From contig NZ_VSRN01000001.1 in NCBI RefSeq assembly GCF_008369915.1, positions 1,488,001-1,552,000 of the forward strand: 64,000 nt of DNA, given 5' to 3'. The translations under genes and the position numbers were made by a program. This DNA is from Dyadobacter sp. UC 10. Lineage in GTDB: Bacteria; Bacteroidota; Bacteroidia; Cytophagales; Spirosomataceae. Position 1 is the stretch's first letter. Each line of letters starts with the position of its first letter. Shown here piece by piece: positions 36,059 to 44,488 of the stretch. The notes under the pieces are model-generated. The model was not told where the DNA came from. It did no database searches and was given only the letters and a program-made list of their open reading frames with translations.

Positions 36059-37966
36059 TCAATAAAGCATCCTGAAACGGATCGTACCTTCCAGCTCTTT
36101 CACTTCCTGAATAAATTCTTCGGTGTACCCTTTTTCAATATCTACGATCACATAACCGATATGTTCGTTGGTTTTGAGGTACTGCCCGGTGATATTGATA
36201 TTGTTTTTGCCAAAAATATGGTTCAGCTTGGCCAAAACGCCTGGTACATTGGCGTGAATATGAAGCAAACGGTGCGAATCTTTCAATTTCGGCAACTGCA
36301 CTTCCGGGAAGTTCACACTTCCGTAAGAGCTGCCATTATTCATAAATTCGAGTAACTTCGAAGGCACAAAATGTCCGATATTCTCCTGCGCTTCTTCGGT
36401 GCTTCCCCCAATATGCGGGGTTAGTATCACGTTCGGCAGGCCCAGTAGCTCACTTTCGAATGGTTCGTCGTTCGTTTTCGGTTCTTTTGGAAAAACGTCC
36501 ACGCCCGCTCCTGCTACTTTTCCGCTTTTCAAAGCATCCGCCAAAGCCTTGATATCTACCACGTGGCCGCGCGACAAATTCAGGAATATCACTCCCTTTT
36601 TCATCAGGTCAAATTCGCGCTTGCCGATCAGATTTGTATTTTCCTTTCTACCGTCGACGTGCATACTGATCACATCAGCGATCGAAAGCAGTTCTTCGAG
36701 CGTATTCAGTTTCTTGGCATTACCGATAGAGAGCTTTTCAATTTCGTCATAAAAATAAACCTCCATACCCAATGCCTCAGCCACAACCGAAAGCTGCGTT
36801 CCGATGCTGCCGTAGCCCACCATTCCAAGTTTTTTCCCACGGATTTCAAAGCTTCCGCTCGCTGATTTATCCCAGATTCCCTGGTGCAGCTGGTTGCTTT
36901 TGCCCACGATATTCCGGATCAGCAGGATCATTTCACCTACCGCCAGCTCGACAACCGAACGTGTGTTACTGTAAGGCGCATTAAATACCGCGATCCCCTT
37001 TTTCGCAGCTTCGTCCAGGTCTATCTGATTGGTACCAATGCAAAATGCGCCAATCGCCATAAGCCGGTTTGCATTTTCAAGAACCCGCTTGGTGATATTG
37101 GTTTTTGAACGTATACCTATGATCGACACATCCTTTATCCGTTCGCAAAGCTCGTCTTCGTCCAATGCGCCTTTCACAAATTCCACATTAAAACCTTCTG
37201 ATTCAAAGGCTCTTAATGCGGCCGGATGCACGTTTTCCAGAAGCAGCACTTTAATGCGGCTTTTCGGATAAGACTGGCTCCTGCTTAATTTATTATCGTA
37301 TAAAAAATCGTCAAAAGAACTGGCGATATGGTCTGCAACCGCAGTTACCCGCGGCCTGTCCACGTTTTCAGTAAATGCATAAAATCGGCTTGCAAGGCCT
37401 GATGCTTTCAATTCATAATCGGTATAACCGTCTCCAATTGCAAAAATTTCTCCTGCGAGGTTCAGGGAAGCAAGTATCTTAATCTTGCCACCGTCCATTG
37501 AAAGCTCGTTTTCCTCATCAATACCGATGATATTACCCTCCTCGTCGAATACAAACTCGTTGGCATAAACGTGATCCGCACGAATGCCAAACTCAGTTGC
37601 TACCGGCACGATAAACTCTTTAAAACCGCTGGAAACGATATAAATCTGATCTGTATTTTCAGTCAGAAACTGCGTATTCCTTTTAAACGAATCAGAAACC
37701 TTCGTTTTCAGCAAATTCACCAGTTCGCCTATGTGGGAGCGGTTTGCTTTCAAAAGCGAGATCCGCTGACGCAATCCCTCGGCAAATGACATTTCGCCAT
37801 TCATTCCCTTATTGGTCAGATCAGCAATTTTTTGAACAACCTGATCTTGTTCAGGGTGCCCTTTCAATGCGATCGCTGCAAGTTCGTCCAGTCCTTCTAC
37901 TTTGGTAAAAGTGCTGTCAAAATCAATGATAATGTACGGTAACGGATTGAGTGTTAATGTGGACAT
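36059..37966 (-). CDS. Fusion of phosphoserine-phosphatase-like HAD domain with D-3-phosphoglycerate dehydrogenase
   Basis: 635 aa in one frame. Residues 1-230 are a HAD phosphatase: motif I DFDSTF (Asp15, Asp17), motif II IVSSGFKEFI, motif III IGDGYTDYEL. Residues about 235-550 are a D-2-hydroxyacid dehydrogenase of the SerA type (VLLLENVHPAALRAFESEGF, then NAPYSNTRSVVELAVGEM, then the NAD motif GYGSIGTQ, then VILTPHIGGSTEEAQENIG). The C-terminus is an ACT-like domain (HANVPGVLAKLNHIFGKNNI). It joins the first and last steps of serine synthesis in one chain, with the serC-like gene immediately downstream. Serine feedback through the ACT domain is plausible. Confidence 0.9.
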   Translation of the reverse strand: MSTLTLNPLPYIIIDFDSTFTKVEGLDELAAIALKGHPEQDQVVQKIADLTNKGMNGEMSFAEGLRQRISLLKANRSHIGELVNLLKTKVSDSFKRNTQFLTENTDQIYIVSSGFKEFIVPVATEFGIRADHVYANEFVFDEEGNIIGIDEENELSMDGGKIKILASLNLAGEIFAIGDGYTDYELKASGLASRFYAFTENVDRPRVTAVADHIASSFDDFLYDNKLSRSQSYPKSRIKVLLLENVHPAALRAFESEGFNVEFVKGALDEDELCERIKDVSIIGIRSKTNITKRVLENANRLMAIGAFCIGTNQIDLDEAAKKGIAVFNAPYSNTRSVVELAVGEMILLIRNIVGKSNQLHQGIWDKSASGSFEIRGKKLGMVGYGSIGTQLSVVAEALGMEVYFYDEIEKLSIGNAKKLNTLEELLSIADVISMHVDGRKENTNLIGKREFDLMKKGVIFLNLSRGHVVDIKALADALKSGKVAGAGVDVFPKEPKTNDEPFESELLGLPNVILTPHIGGSTEEAQENIGHFVPSKLLEFMNNGSSYGSVNFPEVQLPKLKDSHRLLHIHANVPGVLAKLNHIFGKNNINITGQYLKTNEHIGYVIVDIEKGYTEEFIQEVKELEGTIRFRMLY

Positions 37967-38043
37967 GAAGCAGGAAATAACTGAATAATAATCGGGTCAA
38001 ATGAATTAACGTCTGGCAGGGTCAGGCTTTTGGGTTTCTGCCG

Positions 38044-38076
38044 CAAAATTACGAATCTGTTTAGATAAGACCTCAA
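38044..38076 (-). promoter_or_regulatory. Promoter of the serine biosynthesis pair
   Basis: On the minus strand the -7 TAATTTTG (38044-38051) matches TAnnTTTG. A TTG (38074-38076) lies 22 nt upstream, close to the usual spacing. The leader is about 70 nt. Confidence 0.5.
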
Positions 38077-38118
38077 CAAAATGTTGTTCGTAAGAGTTTA
38101 AAACAAAAAAAGCATTTC

Positions 38119-39090
38119 CTACCACCGAAAAAACTGCTCAGCCGTTTTTTCCGACCAGTAAAATTCGTCCGTCAGCTTTGAAGGGCGGAATCCGCAGTGG
38201 CCGCCCTGGCCTGACGCTAGTAATGTTACTGATTCGTGATTTTGAAGCAGATCGAGTGGCAGACTTGAATACGGGACAATAGGATCGTTTTTAGCATTGA
38301 TGATCAGCGTAGGCACTTCTATATTTTTGACGAAATGCATCGAACTGCACTTTTCATAGTAATCATCGGCGCCGCTGAAGCCGTGAAGCGGGGCAGTATA
38401 GATATGATCAAAATCGTAAAGCGTTTTAACGTGCTTTCTGTCCGAGAGTGATATTCTGTCAGGGTACAAGACGGCTTTAGCTGCGACTTTGGGATTCAAC
38501 GTATTTAAAAATCGCTGCATGTATACCCTATTCTCTCGTTTAATGATCGCCAGACTGCACGCTTTCAGATCCATCGGAACACTGAATACGAGTGCCTGTT
38601 TGATTTGTTTAGTAAGTTCATGCCTGCTTTCGCCCAGGTATTTAAGCGTCAGATTACCTCCCAGACTAAATCCGATCAGACTTATTGTCTTATATCCCCT
38701 GCCATTTGCATACTGGATGACAAGATCAAGATCTTCGGTTGCGCCGCTGTGATAGAACCGGGCGGCATTATTCATTTCCCCTCCGCAGCTTCTGAAATTC
38801 CAGGCAAGACAATCATATCCGATCTTGTTCAAAAGCTTCACCATTCCCAGCATGTACTGCCGCGTACTGTCTCCTTCCAGCCCGTGTGTGAGGATCGCAA
38901 GGTGCTTTGAAGGTGTATTTTTTGCGTGAGACCAGTCGAGATTAAGAAAATCTTCATCGGGAGTTACAATTTTTTCCCGGAAATATTTCACCTCATTGAC
39001 TTTCCTGAAAAGGGCAGGATAAATGCTTTGAAAGTGCCCGTTCGGCAACCAATACGGGGAAATGAGGCTGTCAGCGTGTATTAGGGGCAT
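38119..39090 (-). CDS. YheT-family alpha/beta hydrolase
   Basis: 323 aa. The N-terminus SPYWLPNGHFQSIYPALFRK is typical of YheT/EMB8-type hydrolases. The oxyanion region is ILTHGLEGDSTRQYMLG. The nucleophile is Ser142 in LIGFSLGGNLTL, with a likely acid Asp in NAKNDPIVPYSS and a base His in GQGGHCGFR. Family members are cytoplasmic carboxylesterases of uncertain substrate. The gene is divergent from the cold-shock gene and stands alone between two promoter regions. Confidence 0.92.
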   Translation of the reverse strand: MPLIHADSLISPYWLPNGHFQSIYPALFRKVNEVKYFREKIVTPDEDFLNLDWSHAKNTPSKHLAILTHGLEGDSTRQYMLGMVKLLNKIGYDCLAWNFRSCGGEMNNAARFYHSGATEDLDLVIQYANGRGYKTISLIGFSLGGNLTLKYLGESRHELTKQIKQALVFSVPMDLKACSLAIIKRENRVYMQRFLNTLNPKVAAKAVLYPDRISLSDRKHVKTLYDFDHIYTAPLHGFSGADDYYEKCSSMHFVKNIEVPTLIINAKNDPIVPYSSLPLDLLQNHESVTLLASGQGGHCGFRPSKLTDEFYWSEKTAEQFFRW

Positions 39091-39143
39091 GCGTTTTGGG
39101 GTAATTTATTAAGAACAATTCTAAGCAAAATATTTTTTTAATC

Positions 39144-39173
39144 TTGTTTATATATTTTTTCTACATACATTTG
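39144..39173 (+). promoter_or_regulatory. Promoter of the cold-shock gene
   Basis: -33 TTG (39144-39146) and -7 TACATTTG (39166-39173) are separated by 19 nt, an exact Bacteroidota-type arrangement. The leader of about 20-25 nt is AT-rich, with no long structured cold-shock leader. Confidence 0.6.
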
Positions 39174-39200
39174 ATTTTTAAAAATATAAGATCAATTCTA

Positions 39201-39392
39201 ATGGCAGAAGGTACAGTTAAGTTTTTCAATGATTCCAAAGGATTTGGATTCATCCAACCAGCATCAGGTGAAAAAGACATTTTCGTTCACGTTTCAGGTC
39301 TTCAAGACGATATCCGTGAAAACGACAAAGTGTCTTACGACGTGGAAAATGGAAGAAAAGGTCTAAACGCAGTTAACGTTCGCGTTATCTAA
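39201..39392 (+). CDS. Cold-shock domain protein
   Basis: 63 aa, one CSD. RNP1-like KGFGFIQP and RNP2-like DIFVHVS are present (MAEGTVKFFNDSKGFGFIQP). The protein binds single-stranded RNA and DNA and acts as an RNA chaperone. The start at 39201 is chosen because the upstream frame extension is hydrophobic, begins with TTG and lies over the promoter. The gene is monocistronic with a good terminator. The name CspA is not assigned because several paralogues usually exist. Confidence 0.97.
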   Translation: MAEGTVKFFNDSKGFGFIQPASGEKDIFVHVSGLQDDIRENDKVSYDVENGRKGLNAVNVRVI

Positions 39393-39417
39393 GTTTAGTC
39401 ATAATAAGACATTTCGA

Positions 39418-39444
39418 AAGCATGCATCACTGCATGCTTTTTTT
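39418..39444 (+). terminator. Rho-independent terminator after the cold-shock gene
   Basis: A stem AAGCATGCA / TGCATGCTT with a 4-nt loop is followed by TTTTTT. It lies 25 nt after the stop and just before the convergent deacetylase gene. Confidence 0.85.
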
Positions 39445-39454
39445 GCTTTCTGCC

Positions 39455-40384
39455 CTATTTGACTTTCGTCATTTCTTCGTAAGCCCGCTGGATACCCGGA
39501 TTAGTAGGTTCCGCACGCATTGCCGCTCTCCTTTTGACCGGGTCCTTCATCCAGCGATAAAGCCACGAAAAACCCGCATTCCCATAATAGTAATTGACCG
39601 ACTGATAAGCAGGATCCGCTATTGCCTCTTTCAGACTTATCATTTTGTAATTCTGCTCTTTCAAAGCCTGAACCAGCTCAGGAAGGTAATCAGTGTTGAG
39701 GCGGTTGTCGTGACACAGGTAAATGTGCTTCAATTCCCTTCCAAACATAGCAGCAGAAATAGTATCCATGTAGGCGAAAAGCTTCATGCTCGCTGCAACA
39801 TATTGATCTCCTATCGAATCAGCAAGCAACTTGTTTCCTTTTTCCAGCGCTTTCTCATAAAGCTGATTATACATCCAATCTTCACTTTCCACCGTAAAAG
39901 GCGTTGACTGGTAAGCTTTCTTACCCAAAAACTCCTGCATTTGAACGTGCGCAAGACTATCCTTCCCCATAGCATTGAATGGAAACCGGAAGTATTCAAG
40001 TTTTTTTCCGGTGCTTTTAAGTATTTCCAGCGTCAGCTTTTCACCTTTTATTACTTCTTCACTAAAAACTGCAAAACCGACGTCACCGTAATTCGGATGT
40101 GAGTAGCTGTGGTTACCCGGTGTGATAAAATCTTTAAGCAGCCAGGTTTTGAGTAGCAGCTCATTTTCCTTCGAACTGGCAGTCTGCATTAAATTGGCCT
40201 CATTGATAAAAATCGCAACCGGAATGTGCAGGGAATCCAGCCTTTTCAGTAGACGGGAACTTCCGTCTTTTTCGACAATATGCACATTCGGAACATCGTC
40301 GATCGTGATCGATACACTTTTCTGCGACTTGGCAGCGAAGGTAATGAGAACGAATGCGAAGAGAGCAATCAGTTTTTTATGCAT
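39455..40384 (-). CDS. Polysaccharide deacetylase family protein, secreted
   Basis: 309 aa with a Sec signal (FAAKSQ). NodB/CE4 motif 1 is SITIDDVPN (Asp29, Asp30) and motif 2 is PGNHSYSHPNYG (His92, His96), giving the metal site. Motif 3 is FRFPFNAMG and the C-terminal motif is IYLCHDNRLN. It would remove N- or O-acetyl groups from peptidoglycan, chitooligosaccharide or another glycan in the periplasm. It is followed upstream by the aldo/keto reductase gene with only 1 nt between, so they share a transcript. The coupling of the two is not explained by known pathways. Confidence 0.9.
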   Translation of the reverse strand: MHKKLIALFAFVLITFAAKSQKSVSITIDDVPNVHIVEKDGSSRLLKRLDSLHIPVAIFINEANLMQTASSKENELLLKTWLLKDFITPGNHSYSHPNYGDVGFAVFSEEVIKGEKLTLEILKSTGKKLEYFRFPFNAMGKDSLAHVQMQEFLGKKAYQSTPFTVESEDWMYNQLYEKALEKGNKLLADSIGDQYVAASMKLFAYMDTISAAMFGRELKHIYLCHDNRLNTDYLPELVQALKEQNYKMISLKEAIADPAYQSVNYYYGNAGFSWLYRWMKDPVKRRAAMRAEPTNPGIQRAYEEMTKVK

Positions 40385-40385
40385 A

Positions 40386-41408
40386 TCAGCCCGGAATTCT
40401 GTCCCTGCCCTGGCGCTCGAACATCCATTGCGGATATTCGGTTTTTAAAGCGCTGATCGCATTGAGCTTTTCGAGATCTTCCGGTGTTAACAAAATGGAA
40501 GTGGCTGCGATATTTTCTTTTAACTGCTCCGGTTTTTTGGCTCCGATAATTACACTGGTAACGCTCTGCTGGTGCAAAAGCCATGACAAAGCAATCTGCG
40601 CCACCGATACCGAATGTGCTTTTGCGATCGGCTCGATCACATCAATAATATCGTACGCTTTTTCTTTGTCAATCGGCGGGAAATCGAAATTGTCGCGACG
40701 ATTTTCTCCGGATGCTTCTTTTCCACGGGAATATTTGCCCGACAAAAATCCACCCGCCAGCGGGCTCCACGGCATTAATGCCAGGTTCTGGTCTTTCATC
40801 ATCGGAATTAGTTCACGTTCCAGGTCCCTGCCGGCGATAGTGTAGTAATGCTGACAAGCAACAAACTTCGTCCAGCCATTTTTCTCAGCAATACCATTCG
40901 CCTTCATAATCTGCCAGGCTGCGTGGTTGCTCACACCGAGGTAACGCACCTTTCCCGACCGCACAATATCTTCCAGCCCGCGCATGGTTTCTTCCAGCGA
41001 AGTTTCCACATCTACGCCGTGAATGTAAAACAGGTCAATGTGATCAGTTCCCAGTCTTTCGAGGCTTTCATTGACGGAATCCATGATATGCAACCTCGAT
41101 AAACCAATCTGATTTGCGCCCGGCGCCATTCTGCCCCTGGCTTTGGTAGCAATCACCACTTCGCTATGTTTTAAACCCAGGTCTTTAAGCGCCTGTCCTA
41201 ATATCGTTTCCGATTTGCCGTAGGAGTAAACATTGGCGGTATCAAAGAAATTAATTCCGCTATCGAGCGCTGTTTTCACCAATGCACTTCCCTCTTCCTG
41301 TTGCAGTCGCCCGATCGCCTCCCAATATCCTTCTCCTCCAAAAGTCATCGTCCCGAAACAAAGCTCAGAAACCAGTACGCCAGTATTGCCTAGAAATTTA
41401 TACTTCAT
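40386..41408 (-). CDS. Aldo/keto reductase
   Basis: 340 aa, the AKR family of (beta/alpha)8 NADPH-dependent carbonyl reductases. The catalytic tetrad is visible: Asp56 and Tyr61 in NFFDTANVYSYGKSE, Lys89 in VVIATKARG and His130 in LFYIHGVD. The N-terminus GNTGVLVSELCFGTMTFGG is typical of the AKR12 or YajO-like subgroup. The NADP-binding end includes QIALSWLLHQQSVTSVIIGAK. The leader contains the A/C/T-rich arm of repeat element C. The stop lies 1 nt from the deacetylase start. Confidence 0.94.
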   Translation of the reverse strand: MKYKFLGNTGVLVSELCFGTMTFGGEGYWEAIGRLQQEEGSALVKTALDSGINFFDTANVYSYGKSETILGQALKDLGLKHSEVVIATKARGRMAPGANQIGLSRLHIMDSVNESLERLGTDHIDLFYIHGVDVETSLEETMRGLEDIVRSGKVRYLGVSNHAAWQIMKANGIAEKNGWTKFVACQHYYTIAGRDLERELIPMMKDQNLALMPWSPLAGGFLSGKYSRGKEASGENRRDNFDFPPIDKEKAYDIIDVIEPIAKAHSVSVAQIALSWLLHQQSVTSVIIGAKKPEQLKENIAATSILLTPEDLEKLNAISALKTEYPQWMFERQGRDRIPG

Positions 41409-41415
41409 GTTTTCT

Positions 41416-41512
41416 AGTTTATGAGTTTATAGTATGAGTTCAAAGTTCATGAGTTTTAAAATTATAAGTCAGAAATTCACTCATAAACTCATCGACTTTA
41501 AACTCATAAACT
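41416..41512. repeat. Low-complexity inverted repeat element C (ATGAGTTTA type)
   Basis: The left arm (41416-41458) repeats ATGAGTT with variations. The right arm (41475-41512) is the complement. The outer 14 bp are exact: AGTTTATGAGTTTA (41416-41429) with TAAACTCATAAACT (41499-41512). The element fills the gap between the GroES-like gene stop and the aldo/keto reductase start, 8 nt from each. Confidence 0.85.
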
Positions 41513-41520
41513 CCATAACC

Positions 41521-41901
41521 CTATTCAAACAAATCCTCCGACCGTTCCAGCATCAGAATGGACGACTGGGGGACGATTACGTATTTTTGTCCGTCGTATT
41601 CGAGGTCGATCGCATTACGCTGCAGGTAGATCGCCAAATCGCCTTCCTTCGATTGCAGCGGCATATATTTAACTTTTTCTTCAGTCTCTTTCCAGGGCTC
41701 GTCCTCGGCTGCTGCCGGGATCGGATATCCGGGGCCTACTTTGATCACATAACCTGACTGGACCTGCTCTTTTTCTGTGATAGTAGGAGGCAGATACAAG
41801 CCGCTATTTGTGCGGTCACTGGGACTTTTCGGGCGGATCAAAACCCGGTCACCTACAACTATTAAACTTTTCAACCGGTTATCAGATGTTACTTCGTACA
41901 T
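41521..41901 (-). CDS. GroES-like (Cpn10) co-chaperone family protein
   Basis: 126 aa. It contains a Cpn10 beta-barrel core: VVGDRVLIRPKSP, then GLYLPPTITEKE, then GYVIKVGPGYPIP, then YVIVPQSSILMLE. It is longer than a standard GroES (about 95 aa), with an N-terminal extension and an inserted charged loop (AEDEPWKETEEKVK). No groEL gene is adjacent, so it is probably a paralogue rather than the main GroES. The N-terminus and C-terminus (RSEDLFE) are acidic. The role is uncertain. Confidence 0.85.
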   Translation of the reverse strand: MYEVTSDNRLKSLIVVGDRVLIRPKSPSDRTNSGLYLPPTITEKEQVQSGYVIKVGPGYPIPAAAEDEPWKETEEKVKYMPLQSKEGDLAIYLQRNAIDLEYDGQKYVIVPQSSILMLERSEDLFE

Positions 41902-41994
41902 TTTAATAAATTAAATCTATCCGGACCACTTTTGTCCTTGCAAATTGGCTAACAAATATTCAACTGCATTTGTTTGCCGTAAAACCCTTCTTCT

Positions 41995-43455
41995 TTAAAA
42001 TTGAAAATAGATAAACTGCTTCTCTGTGATCACACTGAGCAGGTAGGTTACACACGCCAGCATTGGAAATAGAATGAAAAACACCAAAGTATTCCTGGTA
42101 GGTATTTTCTCGTAGTAATGCTCCTTCACGAGCAGCAATATGATCAGAAAAACACAAAACCACATTTCAGTCGGGTTTAACGGTGACGAAATGCGATCTG
42201 AGAGCGAGAGGTTTCCGATCTCTTTTAAAATTTCAAGTGAGCGGCTGATCGAGTTCCGGAAAAAAACCCAGGTAAGCGTGACCAAAGCAAATGTGGTCAG
42301 GACGTTAATAATGCGGGTAAAAAGATTATCAGGAATGCTGATATTTGCTTTTTTCATCCACTTGTCACGCAACGAGGCAGAGATCTGGTAAAATCCGTGT
42401 AATCCGCCCCACACTACAAAACTCCAGCTTGTACCGTGCCATAAACCACTCACCAGAAATACGATCAGCTGGTTGCGATATTTATAAAATTCTCCCTTTC
42501 TGTTTCCTCCTAATGGAATATACAAATAGTCTCTAAACCATGTAGATAACGATATATGCCACCTTCCCCAGAATTCAGGAATGGATCTGGCTTCGTAGGG
42601 TGAGCGGAAATTGTCCATTAAAGTAAAACCCATTACCCTGGCAGCGCCGATCGCCATATCTGAATATCCCGAAAAGTCGCAATAGATCTGAAATGAGTAA
42701 AATACTGTTGCTAAAAGCAAGGTAAGCCCGTTATGGTCCGAAGCGGGGTTGTATGCGTGGTCGACAAAAAGAGAAAGCCTGTCGGCGATCACGATTTTCT
42801 TAAATAATCCAAAAGCCATTTGCATTAAACCGGACTTTACCTGTTCAAAATCGTATTTGAAATACGAATGGAACTGAAAAAGCATGTTCTGCGGCCGCTC
42901 AATCGGACCGGCTACCAGCTGGGGATAAAACATTACATACAGTGCATATATCCCGAAATGCCGCTCTGCCTTTTGATTCCCGCGATACACCTCAATCGTA
43001 TAGCTCATCGCCTGAAACGTATGGAATGACAAACCGATCGGAAGCAAAATTTTACCCGAACCAGTTGTAATCCACTCCACCACCTGGGTTGGCATTAATC
43101 GGGTCAGCGGTGGGAAAAGCGGGCGTACTTCCAGACTTGCCAGCAAACCATTGACCGAATCCTGTAAAAAATCGTAATACTTAAAAAAGGCGAGGATACC
43201 AATGTTGGAGATCAGACTGATGATCAGCAGCAGCTTCTTTTGTTTCTGGTCCCGTGACTTTTCTATCCAGATACCTGCATAATAGTCGATTACAATGGTT
43301 CCAAACAGGATAAGAATAAATATCGGCTTGAAAACCATGTAAAAGTAACAGCTCGTTGCGAGCAGCAGGATCCAGCGTCCACGCCACGACAGGCTGAAAT
43401 AGGCCAGCGTAACTACAATAAAAAATATAATGAACTGGATCGTGTTAAACAGCAT
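41995..43455 (-). CDS. MBOAT-family membrane O-acyltransferase (AlgI/DltB-like)
   Basis: 486 aa with about 10-12 membrane helices. The MBOAT core is SIPEFWGRWHISLSTWFRDY, then LGGNRKGEFYKYRNQL, then VSGLWHGTSWSFVVWGGLHG, where the His in GLWHG is the probable catalytic residue. Such enzymes transfer acetyl or other acyl groups across the inner membrane to extracellular glycans, usually with an SGNH/AlgX-like partner. No such partner is next to it. It is the last gene of the envelope-glycan run and overlaps the preceding GT2 gene by 11 nt. Confidence 0.93.
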   Translation of the reverse strand: MLFNTIQFIIFFIVVTLAYFSLSWRGRWILLLATSCYFYMVFKPIFILILFGTIVIDYYAGIWIEKSRDQKQKKLLLIISLISNIGILAFFKYYDFLQDSVNGLLASLEVRPLFPPLTRLMPTQVVEWITTGSGKILLPIGLSFHTFQAMSYTIEVYRGNQKAERHFGIYALYVMFYPQLVAGPIERPQNMLFQFHSYFKYDFEQVKSGLMQMAFGLFKKIVIADRLSLFVDHAYNPASDHNGLTLLLATVFYSFQIYCDFSGYSDMAIGAARVMGFTLMDNFRSPYEARSIPEFWGRWHISLSTWFRDYLYIPLGGNRKGEFYKYRNQLIVFLVSGLWHGTSWSFVVWGGLHGFYQISASLRDKWMKKANISIPDNLFTRIINVLTTFALVTLTWVFFRNSISRSLEILKEIGNLSLSDRISSPLNPTEMWFCVFLIILLLVKEHYYEKIPTRNTLVFFILFPMLACVTYLLSVITEKQFIYFQF

Positions 43456-44422
43456 CGGGCGAAGTGTACTCTCGGTTGACTATTTCCTCCTTAATAATAA
43501 ATAAGGGGCGGTTTTTAGATTGAAAAAAAATGCGCAGCACATACTCCCCTATGATTCCGAGCGCAAGCAGCTGTACACCGCTGAACAGAATGATCACAAA
43601 AAGCAGGGAGGTAAAACCTTCTATGACCTGGGCAAAAAACATCTTTTTGACCACAACTATTATAAAGTAAACCAATGAGATCAGGATCGCCAAAACGCCG
43701 ACCCGGCTCATAAACTTGACAGGAAACTCACTGAAATTAAATATGCCATTATAAGCCAGGCGAAATAGCTGCCTGAAAGAATATTTCGACTCACCGGCAA
43801 TACGTGCGTCACGTTCATATTCATACCCGATCTGCCTGAATCCGATCCATGACCGCATCCCTCTCAGGTAGCGGCTTTCTTCCGGCATTTTGTTCATTAC
43901 ATCCACTACCCTTCGGCTTACCAGCGCAAAATCCCCGCTATCGAGCGGAATATCGACATATGAAATAGACCTTAACAACCTGTAAAACAGATGATAACCT
44001 GTCTTTTTCATCAAATTTTCCTTCCGCTTTTTACGAACTGCGTAAACTACATCATTGCCTTCTTTCAAAAGCTTATAAAATTCAGGAAGAAGTTCGGGAG
44101 GATCCTGCAAATCGCCGTCGATCACGAAAATCGCCTCGGTACCCTTAGCACTTGAAATACCCGCGGTCAACGCCAGCTGGTGACCGTGGTTTCGCGAAAG
44201 AAATATACCGTGATAACGCTCGTCTGTTAGTGCCAGCTGCCTGATTTTGGAAGCCGTATCATCCCTGCTGCCATCGTCGATCAGCACCACTTCAATGGCG
44301 AGTGAACTAGAATCCATTAACGCATTGACACGCTGTATAAGCAAAGGAAACGTTTCTGATTCGTTGTAAAGCGGCGCAACAATAGATATCTGAGGGATTT
44401 TCAATTCTTCTATCGATTTCAA
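43445..44422 (-). CDS. GT2 polyprenyl-phosphate glycosyltransferase (GtrB/DPM-like), TTG start
   Basis: 325 aa. The N-terminal GT-A domain has ISIVAPLYNESETFPLLIQR, EVVLIDDGSRDDT and the DXD-type motif VIDGDLQDPPELL. Two C-terminal membrane helices (VLAILISLVYFIIVV and LLFVIILFSGVQLLAL) match GtrB. The start must be TTG at 44422 or another non-ATG codon: a stop lies four codons upstream, and no ATG occurs before the conserved first strand. It would load a sugar onto undecaprenyl phosphate. The last 11 nt overlap the MBOAT gene. Confidence 0.9.
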   Translation of the reverse strand: MKSIEELKIPQISIVAPLYNESETFPLLIQRVNALMDSSSLAIEVVLIDDGSRDDTASKIRQLALTDERYHGIFLSRNHGHQLALTAGISSAKGTEAIFVIDGDLQDPPELLPEFYKLLKEGNDVVYAVRKKRKENLMKKTGYHLFYRLLRSISYVDIPLDSGDFALVSRRVVDVMNKMPEESRYLRGMRSWIGFRQIGYEYERDARIAGESKYSFRQLFRLAYNGIFNFSEFPVKFMSRVGVLAILISLVYFIIVVVKKMFFAQVIEGFTSLLFVIILFSGVQLLALGIIGEYVLRIFFQSKNRPLFIIKEEIVNREYTSPDAV

Positions 44423-44488
44423 TTTTGGCTGTTAGTCGCAAAAATACACCTTTCAGACCAACATAGAAAGCTCAATTAGTAAGCGTTT

